Positions 1-8,983 of a stretch of DNA of 64,000 bases are shown piece after piece. Origin of the DNA: JACKHO01 sp041398745 (GTDB taxonomy: Bacteria; Planctomycetota; Planctomycetia; Planctomycetales; Planctomycetaceae); NCBI GenBank assembly GCA_041398745.1, contig JAWKUB010000002.1:558001-622000 (forward strand). Direction: 5' to 3'. Numbering within the stretch: the first letter of the stretch is position 1; the number at the start of each line of letters is the position of its first letter. A program made the position numbers and the translations under genes. The notes under the pieces are model-generated. The model saw nothing but the letters and a program-made list of their open reading frames with translations, ran no database searches and was not told the origin of the DNA.

Positions 1-1
1 C

Positions 2-820
2 GTGCAGTTGTCGGAAGACTGCCCAGAGCGGCTGGCGTCATCCATGCAGTACAGCCTGCTGGCGGGTGGGAAGCGGCTGCGTCCCATACTTGTGCTGCTC
101 GCCTGCGAAGCATGCGGCGGTAATTGGGAAGAGGCACTCCCGGCCGCATGTGCGTTGGAAATGATTCACACCTATTCGCTCATCCACGATGACCTGCCAG
201 CCATGGATGATGATGACCTGCGGCGAGGGAAGCCGACGTGTCATATCCAGTTCGATGAATCGACCGCAATTCTGGCGGGCGACGCCTTACTGACGTTAGC
301 GTTCGAACATTTGGTGACGCAAATTCAGCCGGCGGAGACGGCCGTCGCCTGCTGTGCTGACTTAGCCAATGCCGCCGGAGCGGTCGGCATGGTTGGTGGT
401 CAACAGGCCGACTTGGAAGGAGAAACGCGCGGTATTCAAAGTGTCGAACACCTGGAAGCAATTCATCGAAGGAAAACCGGTCGGTTGCTTTGTTCGGCAC
501 TGACCATGGGTGGCCGGATTGCCGGCGCCAATGCAGACATACTGCAGTCCCTGACGACGTACGGCACAGCCATAGGTCTGGCATTCCAGATCGCAGATGA
601 CCTGCTTGACGTCATCGGCGATGAAGCGGCCATGGGTAAGGCGGTACGTAAAGACGCTGACCACGGTAAAATGACCTACCCCGCAATCCTCGGCATTGAG
701 GAAAGCCGGCAGCGCGCCGAAAGACTCGTCGCCGAGGCCTGCGCCGCAATTGAATCGCTTGGTCCTAAAGCCGGACCGCTGGTTGAAATCGCCCACTACA
801 CGATTTCGCGCAATCATTAG
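2..820 (+). CDS. ispA: Polyprenyl (farnesyl/geranylgeranyl) diphosphate synthase, 5'-truncated
   Basis: Condenses isopentenyl diphosphate with allylic diphosphates to make C15/C20 prenyl chains in the cytoplasm. Both aspartate-rich motifs are present: DDLPAMDDDD at about residues 63-72 of the visible part, followed by LRRGKPT, and DDLLD near 199-203. GGKRLRP near 22-28 is the substrate-binding motif. The stretch HTYSLIHDDLP is typical of the bacterial IspA type. About 270 residues are visible against roughly 295 for the family, and the frame is open to the window edge, so the N-terminus lies upstream and the GTG at base 2 is probably an internal valine codon. The usual downstream partner dxs is absent; a diguanylate cyclase follows. 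Confidence 0.93.
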   Translation: MQLSEDCPERLASSMQYSLLAGGKRLRPILVLLACEACGGNWEEALPAACALEMIHTYSLIHDDLPAMDDDDLRRGKPTCHIQFDESTAILAGDALLTLAFEHLVTQIQPAETAVACCADLANAAGAVGMVGGQQADLEGETRGIQSVEHLEAIHRRKTGRLLCSALTMGGRIAGANADILQSLTTYGTAIGLAFQIADDLLDVIGDEAAMGKAVRKDADHGKMTYPAILGIEESRQRAERLVAEACAAIESLGPKAGPLVEIAHYTISRNH

Positions 821-963
821 ATTCGACACGAGTTGGTCAACCCGACCGTTGCGAAACGAGAAAAACTTGCCCACTGCAAAATAAAGCAGCGACACCGCGT
901 CTATTTCGATCTACGCTTCCGTAGAACGGGTGTTTAAACAAGTTTCAATTCTGGGGTCATTCC

Positions 964-1710
964 ATGCGAGAGATTTCCTCCCGTATGCTCTTTGTGGGCG
1001 TCGTTGGCTGGGTCAGCCTGTGTCTGTTAGTTGCCAGTTGGTTTCCTCATTTGACTGAGGATTTGAGAATTCTCTGGATGCTGACGGGCGTTACTGGACT
1101 GGTATCGGCTGTTGGATTGGCCGAAATCATCAAGTCCGACCAGAGAGCACAGGAAGCGCTGCTCAGCGAATACATCAGGGCAGCCACGTTGGATGGGCTC
1201 ACCGGACTTGTGAATCGACAGGCTCTCGACAAGGCGCTAAACGGAGCACTAGGGGGATTTGATCCTCAGCGAAATCCCTTGTCGCTCATGATGTTTGACG
1301 TCGACTACTTCAAGCAAATCAACGACGAACATGGGCACCAAGCCGGCGACGAAGTACTCCGGTGTCTTGCCAGGAAAGCTGCCGGTTTCTTTGAGAAGCA
1401 AGGTTGCGTCGCCCGCTACGGTGGTGAAGAATTCGCGGTTGTGCTTCCAGGAGTGCGGCTGAAAGAAGCCTTCCACTTGGCCGATCATTTTCGCAAAGTC
1501 ATTGAGCAAACCGTCTGTCCATTCCGTGATTCTATTCTGCAGGTGCGGATTAGTGCCGGGGTCACGGAGACGAAGCGGGGCGAAGGGGCTGATGACATCA
1601 TTCGCCGAGCCGACTTGGCACTCTACACCGCCAAGAAAATGGGCCGCAACTGCGTGTGGTTCGGCGGGTCGACCGACATGGTTCCCGAACTTGGCGGGGT
1701 AACCGCGTAG
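964..1710 (+). CDS. Membrane-anchored GGDEF diguanylate cyclase
   Basis: Makes cyclic di-GMP from two GTP. Two hydrophobic segments (about residues 8-27 and 36-54) form a membrane hairpin with almost no sensor domain, then a coiled stretch and a GGDEF domain starting at DGLTGL (77-82). DVDYF (112-116) supplies a metal ligand and the signature is GGEEF (153-157), an active version. The inhibitory I-site RxxD normally sitting just before the signature is replaced by EKQG, so product feedback is probably absent. The ATG at 964 is preceded by a loose GGGG. It stands alone between ispA and a gene cluster on the other strand. Confidence 0.9.
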   Translation: MREISSRMLFVGVVGWVSLCLLVASWFPHLTEDLRILWMLTGVTGLVSAVGLAEIIKSDQRAQEALLSEYIRAATLDGLTGLVNRQALDKALNGALGGFDPQRNPLSLMMFDVDYFKQINDEHGHQAGDEVLRCLARKAAGFFEKQGCVARYGGEEFAVVLPGVRLKEAFHLADHFRKVIEQTVCPFRDSILQVRISAGVTETKRGEGADDIIRRADLALYTAKKMGRNCVWFGGSTDMVPELGGVTA

Positions 1711-1737
1711 TAACCGAGATTTCGCACGTTGGTGGGA

Positions 1738-3549
1738 TCAGCCGAATCGTAACCGCCACCACTGGTTGAGTTGATCGATCCCGCGTCGAAACCAGACGTA
1801 TCCCACAGCGGCCTTTCCGCACTCAATACGTGCCACGGTTTGTGTTCCCGGTTTCGTTGCTGGTGGAATTTGATCGCGGCGAACGCGGAATCCGACCGGT
1901 AGAACGGCGCCTTCTTTGGTGTCGAACAGCAGTTCTTCACTGACTTCCATGTTCTTGACAAGTACGACTTCCGTGCCGTCAGGCTGCAGAAACACAACCT
2001 TGGGATTGTCTACACGGCGGAATGCTCCGAGGTCACTCATCGGAACTCGCAGTTCGAGTTCCCAAGAACCTTCGAGGTCCGCCACATTGAGCAGTGGCTG
2101 CGAAGGCTGCACTGGTTGGCCGCGCAGCAGCGTATCGACCTGCCATGTCAGCACCGTGCCGGAAATTGGACTGACTATGTGCAAAGACTCAATCTGTTGA
2201 TCGACTAAGGCAATCTGACCTTCCAGCGATTCTTGTTGAGTGCCCAGTTCTTTCTCGCTTGCCGCCAAATCGGCCTGCTGCAGCGATTCCCCACCCAGCG
2301 TTCGACTGCGCGTGGGATCACTCCGCAATGTTTCCAAATCAACAATCTTCTGCTTCACGGTCCCCAACTCACCGTTGAGTTCCTGTCGCAGTCGTTCGAG
2401 TTGGTCGCTGTGCAAATCAACGAGTGGTTTGTCCGCCTCGATGTGTTGACCGTGTGTGACATGAATGGTGTCCACCACGGCTGGCATCGGTGAGTGAATT
2501 TGCCAGGTCTCTTCCGGGGTTAACGTGGCGGGAACAACAAGTACGAGTTCTGTTTCGACCATGCAGAGTGCGGCCACAATTGCAGCCATTATTGCCACGG
2601 CGGCAAGTTGCCTCCAATGAAACAGTGCCGCCAACGGGGCCAGCCATCGTACGATGGGATGTTTTTTGAGCCTGTGGAACGAACTCGCTTTCGCGAGACA
2701 TTCTCCAATACCAGAAATGAACAATTGTCGTTCATCAGGATTTCTCGACGGTGCGGCATTGTCGCCGAAGGTCTCCAGAATGACGGCACAATTCGCTCCA
2801 GCAAGCGGCCAATACTCAACATCTCTTGCAGAATTCTGCTCCGCATAACTCTTTAATTGCTGGGGATTCTGCTCTAACGTCAGTACGTCTTGCTGGCCCA
2901 TTTTCGGCAGTGACTGCGCGAGTTCACACATGGCGGCGACCATAGGACTGCGTTCGTCAAACGTCGAAATCCCGCTGATGGTCTGCACTTCGGCTCGACG
3001 GCCGTCGAACTGCACAAGCGTTGCACGATCACATCCTGCCCAACTGCGAATTTCCTCAACCAGTTGCTTTTCAAAGTCGGGGGAATCGGTGTGGCTATAT
3101 AGTCGGATCAGCGACTGCGTGGTTTGGTGAGAATTTGCTGGAATTTCCGCAGAGTCATGCTGAACGCAGCCCCGTATGGCTTTGGTAACAACGGTTTCAT
3201 CAATCGATTTGCCACCGTCAAAGAACAATTCAAACAGGGCGCCCTCTGTCGGGACAAAGTGTAATCGCAGTGACCGCGTCGAACCTTCGAGCGACAGTTG
3301 TGCATCAACGGTACGAGTCTCACCACTCGTCGCCACATCGCGCAGCAACTGCTCATGACCGGCCCATTGCTTCTGGGCGATGTCGATTCGTTGAGCTCCG
3401 AATCCCGCCTGTGCAATGAACGACAGCTCGTCGGGAGATGGGGTGAGACTCCAGCAGGCGGCAGCAATGGCTCCCGTTTTCGTCAGCACGGCACGCAGCA
3501 TCACCTCATCAGGTAGACTGCTGTCGGGCGATTGTTGCGAAGCACTCAT
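1738..3549 (-). CDS. HlyD-like membrane-fusion adaptor with large N-terminal GAF-like region
   Basis: 603 residues. The first 300 or so residues are cytoplasmic and look like a GAF-type or degenerate sensor region. One transmembrane helix lies near 312-332, followed by a HlyD-type periplasmic part: a barrel-sandwich strand set (VVDTIHVTHGQHIEADKPL), an alpha-helical hairpin rich in Gln/Glu, the returning strand (SPISGTVLTWQVDTLLRGQPV) and a beta-barrel. HlyD proteins normally bridge an inner-membrane pump to the outer membrane, but no pump or outer-membrane channel is next to it. The start lies 6 bases after the stop of hisD on the same strand, so the two are probably co-transcribed, with hisD first. 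The sensor-like N-terminus suggests a regulatory role, but that is inference. Confidence 0.75.
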   Translation of the reverse strand: MSASQQSPDSSLPDEVMLRAVLTKTGAIAAACWSLTPSPDELSFIAQAGFGAQRIDIAQKQWAGHEQLLRDVATSGETRTVDAQLSLEGSTRSLRLHFVPTEGALFELFFDGGKSIDETVVTKAIRGCVQHDSAEIPANSHQTTQSLIRLYSHTDSPDFEKQLVEEIRSWAGCDRATLVQFDGRRAEVQTISGISTFDERSPMVAAMCELAQSLPKMGQQDVLTLEQNPQQLKSYAEQNSARDVEYWPLAGANCAVILETFGDNAAPSRNPDERQLFISGIGECLAKASSFHRLKKHPIVRWLAPLAALFHWRQLAAVAIMAAIVAALCMVETELVLVVPATLTPEETWQIHSPMPAVVDTIHVTHGQHIEADKPLVDLHSDQLERLRQELNGELGTVKQKIVDLETLRSDPTRSRTLGGESLQQADLAASEKELGTQQESLEGQIALVDQQIESLHIVSPISGTVLTWQVDTLLRGQPVQPSQPLLNVADLEGSWELELRVPMSDLGAFRRVDNPKVVFLQPDGTEVVLVKNMEVSEELLFDTKEGAVLPVGFRVRRDQIPPATKPGTQTVARIECGKAAVGYVWFRRGIDQLNQWWRLRFG

Positions 3550-3555
3550 GCCGAA

Positions 3556-4911
3556 TTACTGCAAACGGATGTCAACGCTATGGCGATGTGCCGTGAGCCC
3601 TTCCTTGTCGGCCAGCAGACGCACATCATCTGCCGCGTGCGCCAGCGATGCTTTGTCGTACGCAATAATCGAAGAGCGCTTCAGGAAATCGATGGCGCAC
3701 AGACCATTTGCAAACCGGGCCGTACCGCCGGTTGGCAACACGTGCGAGGGACCAGCGTAGTAATCACCGAGGGCAACGGGTGTGTAGTGACCGAGGAAAA
3801 TGGCTCCGGCATTCTGTACCTGCCTGAGGAGTTCTTCCGGTTGATCACAAGAAATGTGGAGGTGTTCGGTGGCAATCAAATCAGCCAGCTCTGCCGCCTC
3901 GTTTGCACTCTGTGTGATGATGAGCGCTCCATACGCTTCCAGACTTTCACGCGCCAAATCACCGCGTTCCAGCTGTGCAAGCTGCTTTTTCAGTTCTGCT
4001 TCGACGGCCGGAACAAGCGGTGCGTGCCACGTAATTAAGACACCCGAGCCGGGACTGTGTTCCGCCTGCGAAATCAAATCACTCGCGACGAACGCGGGAT
4101 TGGCCGTCTCATCAGCCAGCACAATGACTTCACTCGGACCCGCAATACTATCGATGTCGACTTCACCAAAGACGTACTTCTTGGCGAGAGCCACAAACAA
4201 GTTTCCCGGACCCACAATTTTGTCGACGCGCGGAATACCTTCGACGCCGTACGCCAGTGCAGCTACTGCCTGCGCACCACCGACACGATAAACCTCGGTC
4301 ACCCCCAGTTCATGACACGTGGCCAGAATGTCCCGATTAAATCCACCAAATGCCGTTGGTGGAACAACGATGGCAATTTCCTTCACGCCCGCCGCCTGAG
4401 CCGGGACAACGGTCATCAATAACGTCGACGGATAAGCAGCAGCACCACCGGGAACACACACTCCCACGCGCTGCAGTGGCAGGTAACGCTGACGCAGTTC
4501 CACTTTTCCGCCATTGTGGTCGCGTTGGACGGCGACATCGCGGGGCAGAATTGCCTGCTGGAACTCCAGAATGTTCTCGCGAATGCGTCTGATGGTCGCG
4601 AGAAACTCAGGACTGGCCTGCTGATGTGCGGCCGCCAGTTCCTCAGCACTCACCCGCATTTCCGCTTCAGTCAAATCGGGCTTGTCGAGTTTGCGTGCAT
4701 ATTCCAGCAGAGCTGGCAATCCTTGATCACGGACGTCGCCACAAATCTTTTCGACGACCTGCTGCGGGCTGAGGGGAGCACCGAACAGGGCAATTGTGCG
4801 TTCACGCCCGGCAGGAGAAACGACATCACCACGCGGGCTCAGTTTTTCACGCAATTCAGCAATAGCAGCCGTGGCATCGCCAGATGCCGTATCAATCCTG
4901 GTCAGCTTCAT
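3556..4911 (-). CDS. hisD: Histidinol dehydrogenase
   Basis: Catalyses the last two steps of histidine synthesis, L-histidinol to L-histidine with two NAD+. Family landmarks are present: GVCVPGGAAAYPS, TEVYRVGGAQAVAALAYG, DKIVGPGN, DIDSIAGPSEV, the zinc and catalytic region SQAEHSPGS, TEHLHI, and GPSHVLPTGGTARF near the C-terminus. I start the gene at ATG 4909-4911 (MKLTRI). The frame stays open to a GTG at 4965, but those 18 extra codons come from the palindromic repeat at 4942-4980 and are not expected in HisD. It is followed after 6 bases by the HlyD-like gene. No other his gene is in the window. Confidence 0.93.
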   Translation of the reverse strand: MKLTRIDTASGDATAAIAELREKLSPRGDVVSPAGRERTIALFGAPLSPQQVVEKICGDVRDQGLPALLEYARKLDKPDLTEAEMRVSAEELAAAHQQASPEFLATIRRIRENILEFQQAILPRDVAVQRDHNGGKVELRQRYLPLQRVGVCVPGGAAAYPSTLLMTVVPAQAAGVKEIAIVVPPTAFGGFNRDILATCHELGVTEVYRVGGAQAVAALAYGVEGIPRVDKIVGPGNLFVALAKKYVFGEVDIDSIAGPSEVIVLADETANPAFVASDLISQAEHSPGSGVLITWHAPLVPAVEAELKKQLAQLERGDLARESLEAYGALIITQSANEAAELADLIATEHLHISCDQPEELLRQVQNAGAIFLGHYTPVALGDYYAGPSHVLPTGGTARFANGLCAIDFLKRSSIIAYDKASLAHAADDVRLLADKEGLTAHRHSVDIRLQ

Positions 4912-4941
4912 GGAAAAGTTCGATTTGTCAGCGTGTTCGCG

Positions 4942-4980
4942 CACAGACAGGAATGTCTGTGCCACCTGGGTTTGAAATGG
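4942..4980 (-). repeat. Palindromic repeat, copy A (right of hisD, downstream of the DUF1080 gene)
   Basis: It has an 18-base core, ACAGACAGGAATGTCTGT, whose ends ACAGACA/TGTCTGT are inverted repeats. A 25-base block at 4942-4966 recurs exactly, in inverted orientation, at 5699-5723, and the similarity continues through a TTTGAAATG block at 4971-4979. The repeat adds a false N-terminal extension to the hisD frame. Confidence 0.85.
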
Positions 4981-4983
4981 CCG

Positions 4984-5634
4984 TTAATTGTCTTGTCGTA
5001 CTTCTTTGATGCGGACATTGCGGAACTGCACACGCGATCCGTGACCCAGAAAACCAATATGTCCGGTGGTACGATACAAACCAGGATGTGATTTTCCATC
5101 GAGCGTTTGCGGCGTTCCCGCTTCAATGATGTCACCATCGACAATGGTCTCTCCATTCAGAATAACCGTTACCTGGCTTCCGACGCAGCGAATCTCCTGA
5201 ACATTCCACTCGCCAACCGGATTCAAATGGCCGCGTTTTGCTGGAATGACGCCGTAAACAGAGCCGCAGTATTGATACTCATGGAGTTTCGCGTATTTCT
5301 CTGCTGTGTCGTCCAAGACCTGGATTTCCATGCCCAGCGTAGCGGCATGACCACCCAGTGGAACTCGTAATCCGATGCCGTTGTTTCCACCTGCGGGCAG
5401 GCGAAATTCCAGCCGGAGAATGAAATCGGCGTACTCTTTGGCAGACATCAAATTCCCGCCTCGGTCTGCAATGCAGGTAATGGCCCCGTCCTCAACGGCA
5501 TAGCCATCGACGGCGCCCACCCAGCCTTTGAGCGACTCGCCATCAAACAACGAAACAAACCCCGCCTCGTCGTCGGCATTCACAGTCGATGCGAAGACAC
5601 AACTCACAATAGCAGCCAGCATCACAGAACGCAT
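4984..5634 (-). CDS. Secreted DUF1080 (3-keto-disaccharide hydrolase family) protein
   Basis: 216 residues with an N-terminal signal peptide (MRSVMLAAIVSCVFASTVNA) and then a single concanavalin-like DUF1080 (PF06439) domain. It begins with the family hallmark FVSLFDGESLKGW and ends with GHIGFLGHGSRVQFRNVRIKE. Members are beta-sandwich proteins that bind or cut sugars outside the cytoplasm and are greatly expanded in Planctomycetota. I use the ATG at 5632-5634; the frame opens further upstream, but that part runs into the repeat copy B and would bury the signal peptide. The gene sits inside a pair of inverted repeat copies (4942-4980 and 5685-5723), as if it were a cassette. The substrate is unknown. 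Confidence 0.85.
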   Translation of the reverse strand: MRSVMLAAIVSCVFASTVNADDEAGFVSLFDGESLKGWVGAVDGYAVEDGAITCIADRGGNLMSAKEYADFILRLEFRLPAGGNNGIGLRVPLGGHAATLGMEIQVLDDTAEKYAKLHEYQYCGSVYGVIPAKRGHLNPVGEWNVQEIRCVGSQVTVILNGETIVDGDIIEAGTPQTLDGKSHPGLYRTTGHIGFLGHGSRVQFRNVRIKEVRQDN

Positions 5635-5684
5635 TACACACCTCAATCGAAACACGGGGCCTCTGAGCGACACGACATAGCAGA

Positions 5685-5723
5685 GCATTTCAAAATCCGG
5701 TGGCACAGACATTCCTGTCTGTG
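5685..5723 (+). repeat. Palindromic repeat, copy B (upstream of the DUF1080 gene)
   Basis: Inverted copy of the element at 4942-4980: 25 bases identical (5699-5723 against 4942-4966) with about 36 of 39 matching by eye over the whole unit. It carries the core ACAGACATTCCTGTCTGT. It lies 50 bases upstream of the DUF1080 start, within an otherwise gene-free stretch (5635-5933) where nothing else was recognised. Confidence 0.85.
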
Positions 5724-5933
5724 TCTTCACTGAATATGACTTGGGATCAGTGAGATCCTGAAACGGTCTCTAGTCCCAAAGTGTCGCAGGCCAGATTGTA
5801 TTGGACAAGTGAATGCGAGAGTAAGCAGTGACTAGCCATGCAACACCAACGGACGAGTGACTTGCCACGAGCCAGAGCGGGGCTTTAACGTGCGGGTTCG
5901 CTTTTTTGTCGCTCGCTGGAAATCTGTCTATTC

Positions 5934-7349
5934 ATGGAAGATCGCTCGCAACATGAATCACCCGAGGCCTCCGTGCGTCCCGACACAGCAGGGACGCTGG
6001 GGGAGCTGTTGCGCGTCGCCATTCCGCTGATGATCAGTACCGGTTCGCTGTCCGTCATGGGAATTATCGACCGGCTACTGCTCACGGGGCTCAGCCTCGA
6101 TGCCCTGTCTGCCTCAATGCCGGCTGGCATGCTGCATTGGACCATTCTCAGTGTTCCTTTTGGTATAGCGACCTACGTCAACACGTTTGTCTCACAGCAC
6201 GAAGGGGCAAAACAGAAAGACCGAGTGGCGGCCTGCGTGTGGCAGGGAATTTGGATTTCGTTATTGGCCGGTTGTGTCATCTTTGCGTTGATTCCGCTGG
6301 TGCAGACATTGATTCCGCACAACGGGCACCCGCCAGCCGTTCAGAAACTGGAGTCGGAGTATTACTCCATTCTGGCCATGGGATCGGCGCCCATGCTGAT
6401 GTCCAACATCTTCTCGGCATTCTTCGCAGGTCGCGGACAGACGGTCACCGTCATGAGTGTGAATCTGGCCGCCATGCTGACTAACGCCATTCTGGATGCG
6501 GTGCTCATTTTTGGATTCGGACCCATTCCGCAACTCGGAATGGCAGGAGCCGCTTGGGCAACGGTGCTGGCCAATGTCACCTCGTGCATTGTGTTCGCGG
6601 TCCTAACTGCCCGGGCTGCTCGTCTGCATGACTATCCCTTCAGTGCGGAATTGAAGTGGGACGCAAAACTCGTCTGGCGCATGCTCAGCTACGGCTTCCC
6701 GAATGGCATTCAAATGCTGACTGATGCCGCTGCATTCATGATTTTCATTCTGGTCACGGGTGTGCTGGGCGAACATCAATTGGCTGCAACGAACCTCGCC
6801 TTCAATTTGAATTCGATGGCATTCATTCCGCTCATTGGTATGGGAACAGCGGTCATGTCACTCGTGGGACGACGCATTGGAGAAGGCCGCCCTGACCTGG
6901 CTGTGCGTACAACGTGGCTCGCCATGGGGACGTCGGGTCTCTACATGCTGTTCTTCTGCGTTCTCTTCCTCGTCATTCCGAATGTACTACTCGCTCCCTA
7001 TGCAGCGTTTGCCAAACACAGCAATCGCCCCGATGAGTTTGCTCAAATCGTGCCGCTCGTGGTTACGCTGCTTCGATTCGTGGCCGTCTACTCAGTCTTC
7101 GACGCCATGGTCATTGTGTTTGGAAATGCCATCCGTGGTGCCGGTGATGTTCGATTCTCCGTAATCGCGACGACACTCATTTCCTGGACGGTCATGGTCG
7201 TCCCCTGCGTGTCGATTGCAATTTGGTTCCCGAAACTGGGACTCAACGGCTGCTGGGCTGCCGCAACCGCGCATCTCATTCTGGCCGGTCTCGTCCTCTT
7301 CTGGCGATTCCGACAAGGCCACTGGCGCAGCATGAAAGTGATTGATTAA
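5934..7349 (+). CDS. MATE family multidrug/metabolite exporter
   Basis: Inner-membrane cation-coupled antiporter. The 471 residues contain about twelve hydrophobic helices in two homologous halves. The first half begins ELLRVAIPLMISTGSLSVMG and the second begins WRMLSYGFPNGIQMLTDAA, the usual internal repeat of MATE proteins, and both contain the conserved family glycines and polar residues (for example GFGPIPQLGMAGAAWATV). It starts at ATG 5934. It is convergent with the sulfatase gene and the two reading frames overlap by 4 bases at their stop codons (7346-7349). The substrate cannot be inferred. Confidence 0.9.
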   Translation: MEDRSQHESPEASVRPDTAGTLGELLRVAIPLMISTGSLSVMGIIDRLLLTGLSLDALSASMPAGMLHWTILSVPFGIATYVNTFVSQHEGAKQKDRVAACVWQGIWISLLAGCVIFALIPLVQTLIPHNGHPPAVQKLESEYYSILAMGSAPMLMSNIFSAFFAGRGQTVTVMSVNLAAMLTNAILDAVLIFGFGPIPQLGMAGAAWATVLANVTSCIVFAVLTARAARLHDYPFSAELKWDAKLVWRMLSYGFPNGIQMLTDAAAFMIFILVTGVLGEHQLAATNLAFNLNSMAFIPLIGMGTAVMSLVGRRIGEGRPDLAVRTTWLAMGTSGLYMLFFCVLFLVIPNVLLAPYAAFAKHSNRPDEFAQIVPLVVTLLRFVAVYSVFDAMVIVFGNAIRGAGDVRFSVIATTLISWTVMVVPCVSIAIWFPKLGLNGCWAAATAHLILAGLVLFWRFRQGHWRSMKVID

Positions 7350-8914
7350 TCGAGCGGTGCCGGTTCGTAATCACTGGGATTCACCCAACCCGTTCCGGGG
7401 CGTTCCCCCTGCATGAACCGTTCGTAGAATCCCCGATGCCCTTCGTTTGCGTGGAGATACTCATCGAACACGTGTCCCTGACCGAACATGCGGGGATCGC
7501 CTTGCTCTTTCAGTTCGGCAAATAGTTCTTCGCGGAGTTTTGTTGTTAGTTCTGCCTGTTGAGGATTCTCTGCCAGGTTCTTCACGCAGTCGGGATCATC
7601 CTGCAGCAGATAGAGTTCTTCCTCCGGTCGCTTGCCAAAGCAGAAGGCCCAGAAAGGATCATTCGCATTGGCACGATGGTCTTCCAGAATCAATGACTTC
7701 GTAGCACCACCATCGCAGTTGAGATAACCGGTTTCGGGATTGCACGCGGGCCAGCGGGTCGGTTCGAAATTGTGGAGATACAGCGCGTTATCTCGAATGA
7801 TGCCACGAATGGGATAGCCCCAGTCATGCGGCCGACCAATGTCATGACGTTCCATCCCGACGAGAACATGGTCACGCGCGGGATTAATGTGGCCTGAGTC
7901 ACCTGAATTGAAAATGTCGGTCAGGCTGCGGCCTGGTGACGGAGCGAGACCTGTCTCTTTCCATTCGAGTCCGGCGAGTTCGATAATCGTCGGAGCGAGG
8001 TCGATGAAACTGACGTAGTCTTCAATGACTCGCCCTTTCCCCTGAATGCCTTTCGGCCACATGGCAGCCATGGGAACGTGGTTCGCCTGATAATATGCAT
8101 TCCCTTTGCATCGCGGGAACGGCATGCCGTGGTCAGATGTCACAATGACGAGCGTGTTATCGAGTTCGCCTCGGGCTTCAATGGCGGCGAGCATCCTGCC
8201 GAGATGGCTGTCAAAGTGTTCGACTTCGAATCCGTAGTCGAGCATGTCGTTTCGCACCGTTTCGTTGTCGGGCCAGTAGGCGGGAACGTGGTCGACATCG
8301 CTCAGCTTCTTGCCACCCTTTTTCACACCAGAACCGAACTCGTAACCGCGGTGCGGCTCAATGGCTCCGTACCAGAAACACCACGGTTTCCCCTCCGGTG
8401 CCAATTTGAGGAAGTCATCGAAGTTGGCCGCGTAGTTGCTGTTGCCAATACCACTCGCCGGTGGAGCGGCCTTCCGTTTGTTGAATTGCTGTCCCGTCAT
8501 ATGACGTGGTGTTCCATCTTCGGCGGTCGCCTTGCCGGGTCCCCAGCCTTTGGTGGTGTATCCCATATGCCATCCCTGCTCTGTGAGCACTTCGGCCCAG
8601 CCTTTGAATTCCGTGGGGAAGTAACAAATATGATTCGCCGCTTCCTTGAGCTGCCATGAATTGCGACCCGTCAAAATACAGGCCCGTGAAGGAGCACACT
8701 TCGCATTGGGCGTGTAGACGTTGTTGAACAGGATTCCGTCCCGCGCCACGCGATCAAAATTCGGCGTGTTGACCCAAGGGCATCCATAGGCCGAAGCGTG
8801 CCCGTAACCCCAGTCGTCGGCAATGGCGAACAAAATGTTCGGCGGTGCCTCTGCAGCCGACAACGATGATCCAACAGGTAGCAGCAATAACACAGCGAGC
8901 AGCAGACGTCTCAT
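7346..8914 (-). CDS. Secreted type I sulfatase (formylglycine-dependent)
   Basis: Hydrolyses sulfate esters, most likely on polysaccharides, in the periplasm or outside. A signal peptide (about residues 1-21) is followed by the alkaline-phosphatase-fold sulfatase domain: metal-binding ADDWGYG (32-38) and the activation motif CAPSRACILTGR with the cysteine (C73) that becomes formylglycine. Further landmarks are TSDHGMPFPR and the C-terminal subdomain. 522 residues is normal. The enzyme needs a formylglycine-generating enzyme, which is not in the window. A divergent GH16 or DUF1080 partner is not in the same operon. Confidence 0.93.
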   Translation of the reverse strand: MRRLLLAVLLLLPVGSSLSAAEAPPNILFAIADDWGYGHASAYGCPWVNTPNFDRVARDGILFNNVYTPNAKCAPSRACILTGRNSWQLKEAANHICYFPTEFKGWAEVLTEQGWHMGYTTKGWGPGKATAEDGTPRHMTGQQFNKRKAAPPASGIGNSNYAANFDDFLKLAPEGKPWCFWYGAIEPHRGYEFGSGVKKGGKKLSDVDHVPAYWPDNETVRNDMLDYGFEVEHFDSHLGRMLAAIEARGELDNTLVIVTSDHGMPFPRCKGNAYYQANHVPMAAMWPKGIQGKGRVIEDYVSFIDLAPTIIELAGLEWKETGLAPSPGRSLTDIFNSGDSGHINPARDHVLVGMERHDIGRPHDWGYPIRGIIRDNALYLHNFEPTRWPACNPETGYLNCDGGATKSLILEDHRANANDPFWAFCFGKRPEEELYLLQDDPDCVKNLAENPQQAELTTKLREELFAELKEQGDPRMFGQGHVFDEYLHANEGHRGFYERFMQGERPGTGWVNPSDYEPAPLD

Positions 8915-8983
8915 AAATTACCTCAATCGAGTTGTCAGAATTGCAGTCCAGATTTGTCGCCCGGGAATTCGTAGTTGGCCAGC

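Noticed and set aside
845..935. Possible terminator after ispA (TCTACG/CGTAGA hairpin near 910-925)
   Set aside because: The stem is only six pairs and the following TGTTT is too short for a confident call.
3556..4965. HisD start at GTG 4965
   Set aside because: The extra residues come from the palindromic repeat; the HisD N-terminus fits ATG 4909-4911.
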